In this document: in pieces, positions 33,860-41,744 of the stretch
How the letters are laid out: each line of letters starts with the position of its first letter
Position numbering within the stretch: the first letter of the stretch is position 1
From: Flavobacteriaceae bacterium PS02336
GTDB taxonomy: Bacteria; Bacteroidota; Bacteroidia; Flavobacteriales; Flavobacteriaceae
DNA length: 64,000 bases
NCBI GenBank assembly: GCA_029960065.1
Contig: JASCOF010000012.1
Coordinates: 1 to 64,000, forward strand
Direction of reading: 5' to 3'
The notes under the pieces: generated by a model
The model's database searches: none
Seen by the model: the letters and a program-made list of their open reading frames with translations, nothing else
What the model was told of the DNA's origin: nothing
Position numbers and translations under genes: made by a program

Positions 33860-34786
33860 ATGAAATTCCTAAAACTTATTCGCTATAAAAATTTATTAAT
33901 GCTGGCTTTTATGCAGCTTCTTTTTCGCTATGCTTTTCTAAAACAGCAGGTAATTCCACACGCTTTATCAGACTGGCAGTACGGATTATTGGTTTTAAGC
34001 ACCGTTTTACTAGCAGCAGCCGGATATGTCATTAATAACATTTATGATGTAGCAACCGATAGCATTAATAAACCGCAGGATGTTGTGGTAGGCAAAGGAA
34101 TAACAGAAACAGCTGCTTATAATATTTATATCGGTTTAAATATTTCGGGAGTTGCCATTGGATTTATTTTATCAAATATTATTTTAAGACCTTCTTTTGC
34201 GTCGCTTTTTATCTTAATCGCTACACTATTGTATTTTTATGCTACAACCTTAAAACAAATCATGATTTTAGGGAATTTTGTTGTAGCGCTGCTTCTCGCA
34301 GTAAGTGTATTAATTATTGGTGTTTTTGATATTTTTCCCGCCACAACGGCAGAAAATCAAGCGCAGATGGCGAGTCTTTTTTCAATTTTAATTGACTATG
34401 CTTTATTTGCTTTTATGATTAATTTTATTCGAGAAATAATTAAAGATATTGAAGATGTAAATGGCGATTACAATCAAGGAATGAATACCCTGCCAATTGC
34501 AATAGGTATTAATAGAACAGCTAAGATAGCTTTGGGATTTGCTGTAATTCCGTTTATTTTATCCGCTTTATATGTGAATGCTTATTTTATGGAAAATAAG
34601 CTGTACATCGCTGTTTTTTATGCTTTTGCAACTGTTTTAGCGCCATTATTATATTTTATAGTAAAAATATTTGATGCGAAATCACAAAAAGACTTTCATC
34701 ATTTGAGTACTATTTTAAAGTTAATTTTATTCTTCGGAATTTTATCAATATTAGTTATTGCCTTAAATATCAAATACAATGCTTAA
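33860..34786 (+). CDS. UbiA-family prenyltransferase
   Basis: This 308-aa membrane protein has about eight helices. Asp-rich motif 1 is NNIYDVATDSINKPQ (about 59-73) and motif 2 is REIIKDIEDVNGDYNQG (about 192-208). Both fit magnesium-diphosphate binding. Bacteroidota members of this branch are usually named after archaeal geranylgeranylglyceryl phosphate synthases, but the acceptor is not demonstrated. It is not the DHNA enzyme, since menA is elsewhere in the window. Maf overlaps its end by 8 bases. Confidence 0.85.
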   Translation: MKFLKLIRYKNLLMLAFMQLLFRYAFLKQQVIPHALSDWQYGLLVLSTVLLAAAGYVINNIYDVATDSINKPQDVVVGKGITETAAYNIYIGLNISGVAIGFILSNIILRPSFASLFILIATLLYFYATTLKQIMILGNFVVALLLAVSVLIIGVFDIFPATTAENQAQMASLFSILIDYALFAFMINFIREIIKDIEDVNGDYNQGMNTLPIAIGINRTAKIALGFAVIPFILSALYVNAYFMENKLYIAVFYAFATVLAPLLYFIVKIFDAKSQKDFHHLSTILKLILFFGILSILVIALNIKYNA

Positions 34787-35363
34787 AGAAAAACTAAAAA
34801 AATACAAAATCATTCTGGCTTCTGGTTCACCGCGAAGACAGCAGTTTTTTAAAGATTTGGATCTTGATTTTGAAATTAGATTAAAAGATGTAGAAGAAAT
34901 CTATCCGCCAGAACTAAAAGCGGTAGAAATTACAGATTATCTTGCTGAACTTAAAGCGAAAGCATTTGAAGGAGAATTAAAAGAAAATGAAATTTTAGTT
35001 ACAAGCGATACGATTGTGTGGCATCAGAATAAGGCTCTAGGCAAACCTAAGAATGCTGATGAAGCTTTTTCAATGATTAAATCAATGTCTGGTACAACTC
35101 ATGATGTAATTACTTCGGTTTGCTTTAAAACAAATCAGTCTTCTACTCTTTTACATGATATTACCAAAGTAACTTTTAATGATTTGTCTGACGAAGCGAT
35201 TTTATATTACATCGAAAATTACAAACCTTACGACAAAGCTGGCGCTTATGGAATTCAGGAATGGTTTGGTTTTATGGCAGTTGCAAAAGTTGAAGGATCT
35301 TATACTAATGTTATGGGGCTTCCGACAGCAAAAGTCTACGATTTTTTGACTACATTAGTATAA
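34779..35363 (+). CDS. maf: Maf-family nucleoside triphosphate pyrophosphatase
   Basis: This 194-aa protein begins with the Maf signature ILASGSPRRQQ. TSDTIVWHQNKALGKPKN carries the catalytic Asp and Lys, and MSGTTHDVITSV, YDKAGAYGIQEW and VMGLPTAKV follow. Maf proteins hydrolyse dTTP, UTP or modified nucleotides, releasing pyrophosphate, and are linked to house-cleaning and division arrest. It overlaps the UbiA-family gene by 8 bases and precedes the MscS gene by 9, so the run is probably one operon. Confidence 0.94.
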   Translation: MLKEKLKKYKIILASGSPRRQQFFKDLDLDFEIRLKDVEEIYPPELKAVEITDYLAELKAKAFEGELKENEILVTSDTIVWHQNKALGKPKNADEAFSMIKSMSGTTHDVITSVCFKTNQSSTLLHDITKVTFNDLSDEAILYYIENYKPYDKAGAYGIQEWFGFMAVAKVEGSYTNVMGLPTAKVYDFLTTLV

Positions 35364-35372
35364 AAAAATTTT

Positions 35373-35903
35373 ATGTTTTCCTTTAAAGAGTATAGCCGAG
35401 AGATATTTGCTACTATAATTCTCATTCTTATATTAGTTGTATTAAGAATGGTAATCGCAAACTTAATAAGACGTTTTGCCGCTTCAAGCCAATTATTTGA
35501 ACACCGTACCAATTTGGTTATCAAGTATATTAATATTTTAATGAATATCTTGGTAGTCACAAGTTTAATTGTAATTTGGGGTGTACAGACCGAGGATATT
35601 TTCTTTACGATTTCTTCTATTGCAACAGTTATTGGAGTTGCTATGTTTGCACAATGGTCTATTTTGAGCAATGTTACCTCTGGAATGATCTTATTCTTTT
35701 CTTTTCCATTTAGAATTGGCGATACGATAAAAATACATGATAAAGATTTTCCGATTGAAGCTGAAATTGAAGATATCAATACCTTTCACGTCAGTTTAAA
35801 AACTAAGGAAGGAGAAAAAATCATATTTCCGAACAACTTATTGCTGCAGAAAGGAATATCGATAATCCCAGCAAAATACGAAGAAAGAGAGTTTTTTGAC
35901 TAG
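35373..35903 (+). CDS. Small MscS-like mechanosensitive channel domain protein
   Basis: This 176-aa protein has two N-terminal membrane helices (about 9-27 and 52-72). The pore-lining TM3-type segment follows (SSIATVIGVAMFAQWSILSNVTSGMILFF) with the beta-domain PFRIGDTIKIHDKDFPIEAEIEDI and INTFHVSLKTKEGE. It ends after the beta domain and lacks the large C-terminal cage of MscS, so it is a minimal form. It probably relieves osmotic pressure. Last in the maf run. Confidence 0.87.
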   Translation: MFSFKEYSREIFATIILILILVVLRMVIANLIRRFAASSQLFEHRTNLVIKYINILMNILVVTSLIVIWGVQTEDIFFTISSIATVIGVAMFAQWSILSNVTSGMILFFSFPFRIGDTIKIHDKDFPIEAEIEDINTFHVSLKTKEGEKIIFPNNLLLQKGISIIPAKYEEREFFD

Positions 35904-36007
35904 AAAACTGAATGGGAATTTTATAACGCCGAGAAAAAAAGCTAGAACATAAAAAGACAAATAAAGTGTAATATTTGTTTTATAAATTCAGCTTAATTCA
36001 CTAAATA

Positions 36008-37108
36008 ATGACTCGGACCATAACTTTACCTTTTTATGCAAAACTTGCATTTATACTTATTACTTTAATCTGTTTTGCTTTTATTTTTTGTACAGGAAAA
36101 GATATTCTAACACCAGTTTTACTAGCATTTTTATTTGCTGTTTTACTGCTGCCTGTATTTAGTTTTTTCAATACTAAACTCAAGTTTCCGAGACACCTTG
36201 CAGCAATAGTCTGTCTGGTTATATTTCTGTCTTTTATTGTTGGTATTTTGGTCTTCATTTCTTATCAAGTGACGTACATGGCCAACGATTTTGATACAAT
36301 AAAGAAAAATGCCAATTCTTTTATAGTTGAAATTCATAAGTTTATTAGAGAAAACTTTCAGGTAAGTATTGGCGATCAAAAAAAATATCTAGATTCGGTT
36401 ACCAAAGATTCAGTAAAATCAGGACAAGCAAAATTAGGTTCCTTCATAATATCGATAAGTGATGTTCTATTAGACAGTATGATTATTATTGTTTACACCT
36501 TTTTGTTTTTGATTTATAAAGAACATTTTAAATTGTTTTTAGCCAAATTAATTAAGAAAGAAAACCACCCAGTATTGATGGATATCCTTTCGCAGATCAA
36601 AGTTTCCATAAATAATTATATTGTGAGTTTGATTATAGAAATGGTTGTTGTTTCTGTTCTAACAAGTTTAGGATTATGGATCATCGGCATTAAATACTTT
36701 ATTTTGTTAGGATTAATCACTGGAATCTTAAATCTGATTCCTTACATCGGGATTACAATCGCTGGAATTATTACTGTATTGGCTTCGTTAACAGGATCTG
36801 GAGAAACCTCGGTTATATTGGGAATTCTAATCGTTAATATTATTGTTCAGTTTATCGATAATAATCTTCTTGTGCCTTTAATAATTAATTCTAAAGTAGA
36901 AATCAATGCTTTTGTATCTATTATGGGCATTATTGTCGGCGGTGCTGCCGCAGGAATTTCAGGAATGTTTTTAGCGATTCCTCTCTTGGCTATTTTGAAA
37001 ATTATTTTTGACCGAATAGAATCCCTCTCGCCCTGGGGTTATCTTATGGGAAATCATGTTCCCCGAAAATTTACATGGAGAAAAAGAAAGGTTGCAGCAG
37101 AAAATTAA
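36008..37108 (+). CDS. AI-2E family transporter (PerM/TqsA-like)
   Basis: This 366-aa protein has the family plan: an N-terminal helix pair (LAFILITLICFAFIFC, LTPVLLAFLFAVLLLPVF), a loop with amphipathic segment, and a C-terminal bundle of helices. The conserved LGLITGILNLIPYIG, NNLLVPLIINSKVEIN and FLAIPLLAILKI blocks are present. The name derives from autoinducer-2 export by E. coli TqsA; many members move other solutes or ions. About 100 bases separate it from the MscS gene. Confidence 0.9.
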   Translation: MTRTITLPFYAKLAFILITLICFAFIFCTGKDILTPVLLAFLFAVLLLPVFSFFNTKLKFPRHLAAIVCLVIFLSFIVGILVFISYQVTYMANDFDTIKKNANSFIVEIHKFIRENFQVSIGDQKKYLDSVTKDSVKSGQAKLGSFIISISDVLLDSMIIIVYTFLFLIYKEHFKLFLAKLIKKENHPVLMDILSQIKVSINNYIVSLIIEMVVVSVLTSLGLWIIGIKYFILLGLITGILNLIPYIGITIAGIITVLASLTGSGETSVILGILIVNIIVQFIDNNLLVPLIINSKVEINAFVSIMGIIVGGAAAGISGMFLAIPLLAILKIIFDRIESLSPWGYLMGNHVPRKFTWRKRKVAAEN

Positions 37109-37185
37109 ATCGAACGTTATTCCATTTAAAGCTCCTATTTATTCCTTATATTCATAACAAATAAACTATAGAAGAAAACTACCGA

Positions 37186-39015
37186 ATGCCATTAAACAAA
37201 AAAATATTGTTTTTTATTTTGCTGTGCTTTTGTTTGCAAGGAGGATATGCTCAGGTAGAAACTAAGAAAGAGCCTCAGACCAAAAAAGACACTACCGAGA
37301 TATATACCAAGATTCGTAATTATTCAAAAAAAAATAAGTTCACGCAGACCATGCATAAGTTATTTTTCAGATCTAAAAAACCAAAGAAAAAAGAAGAATT
37401 ACTTGTGCCGATAGATTCAACTCACTACGATGGAAAAATAATCCGTAGAATAAATATTATCACTTTAGATCCTTTTGGTTATTCTGTTGCCGACACTACG
37501 CAGACACCTAAAAACTGGGGAGAACGAACTGGAAACAGACTCCATTTAAAAACAAAAAAAATAGCCATAAAAAACTTATTGCTTTTTAAAAGAAATACGC
37601 CTTATGATACTTATAAAATTCTGGAAAGTGAACGTTTGATTCGTGCACAACGTTACGTTACAGCAGTTAGAATATCCAATCAAACTGTTGGTCAGGCATC
37701 AGATTCTGTAGATATTACCATACGGGTTTTGGATTCTTGGAGTACGATTCCGAGGTTTTCGATTTCAAGTAATCAAATGTCTATTGGATTTAAAGAAAAA
37801 GATTTTTTTGGTTCGGGACAGCAGTTAGAATACCGTTTTACAAATCGCTTTGATGATGGAAGAAACGGTAATGAAGCGACATATACCGTTCCTAATATCA
37901 AAAATACGTATATCGGGACGGTTCTTCATTACAAAATGGATTTAGATAACAACTATATTAAAAGTATAGATGTTGAAAGAGACTTCTACTCTCCTCTAAC
38001 AAAATGGGCTGGCGGTGTTTATGTCGATGAATTTTACAGAAGAGATACATTGCAGGCGCCCGATCTTTCTTATGCTTTTCAATCTGTCAAATATAAATCT
38101 CAGGATGTTTGGGCCGGACATGCTTTTAAAATGTTTGAAGATACTAATAAGGCAATAACGAATCTTATTACAACAGCCCGATTTTTAAATGTGAATTACA
38201 GCGAGACACCGACAGATGTTTATGATCCAGATCGTTTTTATTCGGATGAAAAACTAATTCTCGGCGGTGTTGGATTAAATACACGAAAATTTATCAAGGA
38301 CAGTTATATTTTTCGAAATGGACAAACAGAAGACGTACCGATTGGGAGGATTTATGGTGTAACATTTGGTTATCAATATAAAAATACTTTTTGGAGACCT
38401 TATGTAGGAGCGCAGTTTTCATTTGGAAACTACTATCGATTGGGTTTTTTAAGTATGAATTTTGAGGCTGGAACTTTTTTCCATCAATCTAAAACCTATC
38501 AAACCGCTTTTTTGTTTGAATCAAATTATTTCACGAAGCTTTACAGCATTGGAACATGGAAATTGAGACAATTCGTTAATCCAAAATTTGTAATTGGAAT
38601 GAACCGTAATAATATTATTACCGATCAGCTTAATATTAACGAAATAAATGGTTTAGCGGGTTTTAATACAGCGCTTTATGGAACAAGTAAAGCTGTTTTA
38701 TCACTCCAAACGCAGACCTATTCGCCGCACGCGTTATGGGGTTTTCGTTTAAATCCTTTCTTTAATTATTCTATTGCTGTTTTAGGAAGTCCAGAGGTCG
38801 CCATGACTAAAAGTAAACCGTATTCTAAGATTACTTTAGGATTATTGGTAAGCAACGATTATTTGGTTTTCAGTTCATTTCAGCTTTCACTTTCTTATTA
38901 TCCAAGTATTCCAATGCAGGGCGACAGTGTTTTCAAAACTAATACTTTCGAAACTACAGACTATGGATTACAGAGTTTTGAGTTGGCAAAGCCAAGAGTT
39001 GTCGATTATCGATAA
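37186..39015 (+). CDS. Outer-membrane POTRA/beta-barrel-type protein
   Basis: This 609-aa protein has a signal peptide (about 1-22, FFILLCFCLQGGYAQ) and a basic linker (FFRSKKPKKKEE). A POTRA-like segment follows (about 85-185: GKIIRRINIITLDPFGYS, IRAQRYVTAVRI, DSVDITIRVLDSW). The remainder has alternating short aromatic strands (GSGQQLEYRFTNRF, YGVTFGYQYKNTFWRPYVGAQFSFG) expected of an outer-membrane barrel. It resembles the BamA/TamA superfamily in outline, but is shorter in POTRA content (one domain). Function unknown. Confidence 0.72.
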   Translation: MPLNKKILFFILLCFCLQGGYAQVETKKEPQTKKDTTEIYTKIRNYSKKNKFTQTMHKLFFRSKKPKKKEELLVPIDSTHYDGKIIRRINIITLDPFGYSVADTTQTPKNWGERTGNRLHLKTKKIAIKNLLLFKRNTPYDTYKILESERLIRAQRYVTAVRISNQTVGQASDSVDITIRVLDSWSTIPRFSISSNQMSIGFKEKDFFGSGQQLEYRFTNRFDDGRNGNEATYTVPNIKNTYIGTVLHYKMDLDNNYIKSIDVERDFYSPLTKWAGGVYVDEFYRRDTLQAPDLSYAFQSVKYKSQDVWAGHAFKMFEDTNKAITNLITTARFLNVNYSETPTDVYDPDRFYSDEKLILGGVGLNTRKFIKDSYIFRNGQTEDVPIGRIYGVTFGYQYKNTFWRPYVGAQFSFGNYYRLGFLSMNFEAGTFFHQSKTYQTAFLFESNYFTKLYSIGTWKLRQFVNPKFVIGMNRNNIITDQLNINEINGLAGFNTALYGTSKAVLSLQTQTYSPHALWGFRLNPFFNYSIAVLGSPEVAMTKSKPYSKITLGLLVSNDYLVFSSFQLSLSYYPSIPMQGDSVFKTNTFETTDYGLQSFELAKPRVVDYR

Positions 39016-39203
39016 TTATTTTCTTTTTTTAAAAAAAATATTCTTCTCATTAAAAGCACTAAAAACCAGTATTTTACCCGTTAAACAAATCTAAAAATTA
39101 TTCGACGAAATGCATTTTTTACTCGACAAAATACATCTTTGTTTTTTTTGGCACAGTATGTGAATATCCATAAACAAGATTAACATTAAAAAAATAAAAA
39201 AAG

Positions 39204-39716
39204 ATGAAAACGATAAAATTAGCAATCGCCGGATTATTTCTAATGGTTGCAAATGCCACGCAAGCCCAAGTATCGATAAACGTTAACATAGGAAATCCAC
39301 CAGCTTGGGGACCTGTAGGATATACTGAAATGGAATATTATTATCTTCCAGATATTGAAGCCTATTACGATGTTCGTGCCGCACAATTCATCTATTATGG
39401 AAGAGGAAAATGGGTAAGAACAACGTACTTGCCAAGACAATATAGAAACTATGATTTGTATGGAGGTTATAAAGTAGTTTTAACAGATTACCATGGTAGA
39501 ACGCCTTATACTTACTTTGATCGTCATAAAGTAAAATATTATAGAGGATATCACGGAGCTCCTCAAAGACCATACAAACCAAGACCTGTTTACGGTTATA
39601 ATGATAGAAGAGATTACAAACGTTATGACAAACATGACAAGCACGATAAACACGATAAACACCGTGATAGACATGACGATCACCATGACCGCGATCACGG
39701 ACACGGAAGAAGATAA
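39204..39716 (+). CDS. Secreted His/Asp-rich protein of unknown function
   Basis: This 170-aa protein has a clear signal peptide (LAIAGLFLMVANATQA, about 6-21). The Tyr-rich mid part reads WGPVGYTEMEYYYLPDIEAYYDV, IYYGRGKW and LPRQYRNYDLYGGYKVV. The tail, from about residue 145, is a run of KHD repeats followed by H/D/R-rich sequence ending GHGRR. The middle resembles small Bacteroidota exported proteins of unknown role. The tail could bind metal ions such as zinc, copper or nickel; that is inferred from composition only. A strong terminator follows, so it is probably monocistronic. Confidence 0.75.
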   Translation: MKTIKLAIAGLFLMVANATQAQVSINVNIGNPPAWGPVGYTEMEYYYLPDIEAYYDVRAAQFIYYGRGKWVRTTYLPRQYRNYDLYGGYKVVLTDYHGRTPYTYFDRHKVKYYRGYHGAPQRPYKPRPVYGYNDRRDYKRYDKHDKHDKHDKHRDRHDDHHDRDHGHGRR

Positions 39717-39741
39717 TTCGAAATCACTAGTTTTCAATACA

Positions 39742-39777
39742 AGAGAGTATCACAAAAAGGATACTCTCTTTTTTTTG
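39742..39777 (+). terminator. Terminator after the His-rich secreted protein
   Basis: A perfect 10-bp stem (39742-39751 with 39760-39769), 8-base loop and a T-run. Confidence 0.85.
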
Positions 39778-39871
39778 CTTTTTTTGTTTTGATTTTTTTT
39801 TAAAACATTGTAACTTTAATATAAATCACTATTAAACAACCGTTTAAATTACTATATTTTAAAAATTAACC

Positions 39872-39901
39872 TTTGTTTAATGTGATTATGATATATATTT
39901 G
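39872..39901 (+). promoter_or_regulatory. Full Bacteroidota promoter before the propeller lipoprotein
   Basis: TTTG at 39872-39875, an 18-base spacer, then TATATTTG at 39894-39901. This fits TTTG-N17-19-TAnnTTTG. The ATG is 33 bases downstream. Confidence 0.75.
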
Positions 39902-39933
39902 CACCGAATTTTTAAAACTCAAATCGAATTTTT

Positions 39934-41562
39934 ATGAAAAAGAATGTTTATCTGCTTTCATTTTTAGCAATGTCCCTTTTAATAGGTTGTGACAATAACG
40001 ATGATAACAATAACAACAACAATCAATCGTTAGATAACATTACAATTACTTCTGATCAAAACACTTTAAGTCAAAGACTTGATTACACAAATTCTGGAGT
40101 AATTTCGATCGTAGGTGGTTCTGCAACAGGAAAATCTGCTGAGAACACCGTAACCAATTTTCCACTTGTTCAAATTGCAGAGGTAAAACCTCCTGTTGAT
40201 GCTAACGGAAAAACTTTACAAGCCAGCCACGTTACTGTAAACGGAAATTATGCTTATGTTTCTTATATCACGAGAGGTGATGTTTATTCTGGAGCAATTG
40301 ACGTTATTGATGTTTCTGATCCTTACAAACCAAAATTGGTTACTTCGGCTTTAATTCCAAACACAGATATTACGTCACTTACTTACACTAACGGAAACTT
40401 AATTATTGGTGCAGCCAAAGATATCGACAAAGATCCTTTGCTTAACAATAATCCTGCTGTCGTTTATAATATGCCTTTAAGCTCCGGGCTTCTTACAGAT
40501 AAAACAACTGCTAATTATTTAGACAGCAGAGTTACAACAGATGTTGCTGCAAATACTGCTAATTATTTTGCTGTAACTGGAGACAATGGAAGTTTATTTA
40601 AATTGAGTACTTCAACCAAAGCTATTACCGGTAAAGTTGCTGTAGCAGATTTACGTTCTATTGCTTTAACAAGTGATAAAGTAGTGACTTTGAGTGGTAC
40701 TAAAGGAGTTAATATTTACAATCAGTCTACACTTGCTTTACAAAAGAACTTTACAACTTCTGCAGATGTAAGCGGTGCAAAGAGAACAATGGATATTGAC
40801 GGAACAAAACTTTTAGTATCTGAAGGTCCTAACGGTCTGGGTGTTTACGATATCAACAGCGGTTCAAAATTACAGACTATTGCAATTCCAACTGCAGCCG
40901 AAGATAATGTTACCAATGCGGTTTCAGTAAACGACGGTTATGCATTTCTTGCTAACGGTGCATTAGGATTAAACGTTTATCAATCAGGAGCACAGCTTAG
41001 TTTATTAGGTTCAGTAGGTATTGCTGGTTCTTCAAACTATGTAAAATCTAGCGGTAACTATATTTACGTTGCCAGCGGAACAGGCGGTTTGAAAATCATC
41101 AAGATGGAAAAACCAAATACTACATTTGCAAGCTGTTCTTCTTACGGAATTTACAATCAAGGAAAAGATTTGATCTTAAATTCAAATGAAACTAAATCAT
41201 ATCAAGGAGCAACAGCTATTAATTCAGCTATTATTAATTCTGGTGCTACCTTAACACATTGTGGTTCTATTGCAGTTTTAAGCAACTTAACTTTAAACAG
41301 CGGCGGTACTTTTAATATGAGAGGAAGTTTATCTCAAGGTAAATATCAACAATCAAACCCAACGCAACTAACTATTAATAGTAATGCAACACTACAAGTA
41401 GAAGGTTCTGTTGTAATTTGGGGAGATCTTCTATTAAACAGCGGTGCTAAAATTAATTTCATCGGTACAGGTTCTTCTATTACAATCTACGGAAAAGTTA
41501 CTAAAAATAGCGGCGTAACCATCACAGGAAATTACGTTGACACAGAAAACAAATTGAAATAA
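39934..41562 (+). CDS. Surface lipoprotein with beta-propeller and repeat-rich C-terminus
   Basis: This 542-aa protein has a lipoprotein signal (LLIGC, Cys near 19) followed by an Asp/Asn-rich tract (DNNDDNNNNNN), which resembles export signals of surface lipoproteins. The middle (about 75-395) has LVIVD-type propeller repeats (IDVIDVSDPYKPKLV, GVNIYNQSTLALQ, GLGVYDINSG, GGLKIIKMEKP). The C-terminus (about 405-542) has N/S/G-rich short strands (LILNSNETKSYQGA, LTLNSGGTFNMRG, LLLNSGAKINFIG) suggestive of a beta-helix. Ligand unknown. Confidence 0.8.
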   Translation: MKKNVYLLSFLAMSLLIGCDNNDDNNNNNNQSLDNITITSDQNTLSQRLDYTNSGVISIVGGSATGKSAENTVTNFPLVQIAEVKPPVDANGKTLQASHVTVNGNYAYVSYITRGDVYSGAIDVIDVSDPYKPKLVTSALIPNTDITSLTYTNGNLIIGAAKDIDKDPLLNNNPAVVYNMPLSSGLLTDKTTANYLDSRVTTDVAANTANYFAVTGDNGSLFKLSTSTKAITGKVAVADLRSIALTSDKVVTLSGTKGVNIYNQSTLALQKNFTTSADVSGAKRTMDIDGTKLLVSEGPNGLGVYDINSGSKLQTIAIPTAAEDNVTNAVSVNDGYAFLANGALGLNVYQSGAQLSLLGSVGIAGSSNYVKSSGNYIYVASGTGGLKIIKMEKPNTTFASCSSYGIYNQGKDLILNSNETKSYQGATAINSAIINSGATLTHCGSIAVLSNLTLNSGGTFNMRGSLSQGKYQQSNPTQLTINSNATLQVEGSVVIWGDLLLNSGAKINFIGTGSSITIYGKVTKNSGVTITGNYVDTENKLK

Positions 41563-41594
41563 CATCTAGTTTATTTCTCGAAATCAAAATACGA

Positions 41595-41630
41595 AAAGGC
41601 CGTTAGAACATATCTAGCGGCTTTTTTTAT
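41595..41630 (+). terminator. Terminator after the propeller lipoprotein
   Basis: A stem of about 11 bp containing GCCG/CGGC with one G-T pair, 7-base loop, then a T-run. Confidence 0.75.
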
Positions 41631-41706
41631 TTCTATTTCTTATTAATTCAGGTACAATTATTGTGCGTTAACAATTCATTTAAATAATCTTCCACAAAAT
41701 AATTAG

Positions 41707-41714
41707 TATTTTTG
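41707..41714 (+). promoter_or_regulatory. -7 promoter element for the PIG-L gene
   Basis: TATTTTTG (TAnnTTTG), 30 bases before the ATG at 41745. Confidence 0.5.
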
Positions 41715-41744
41715 GGACAATTCTAAAAACATCTCATTTTTACC

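Noticed and set aside
39480..39792. Overlapping open frames on both strands at the His-rich gene tail
   Set aside because: They are shadows of the KHD repeat; only the frame with a signal peptide is credible.
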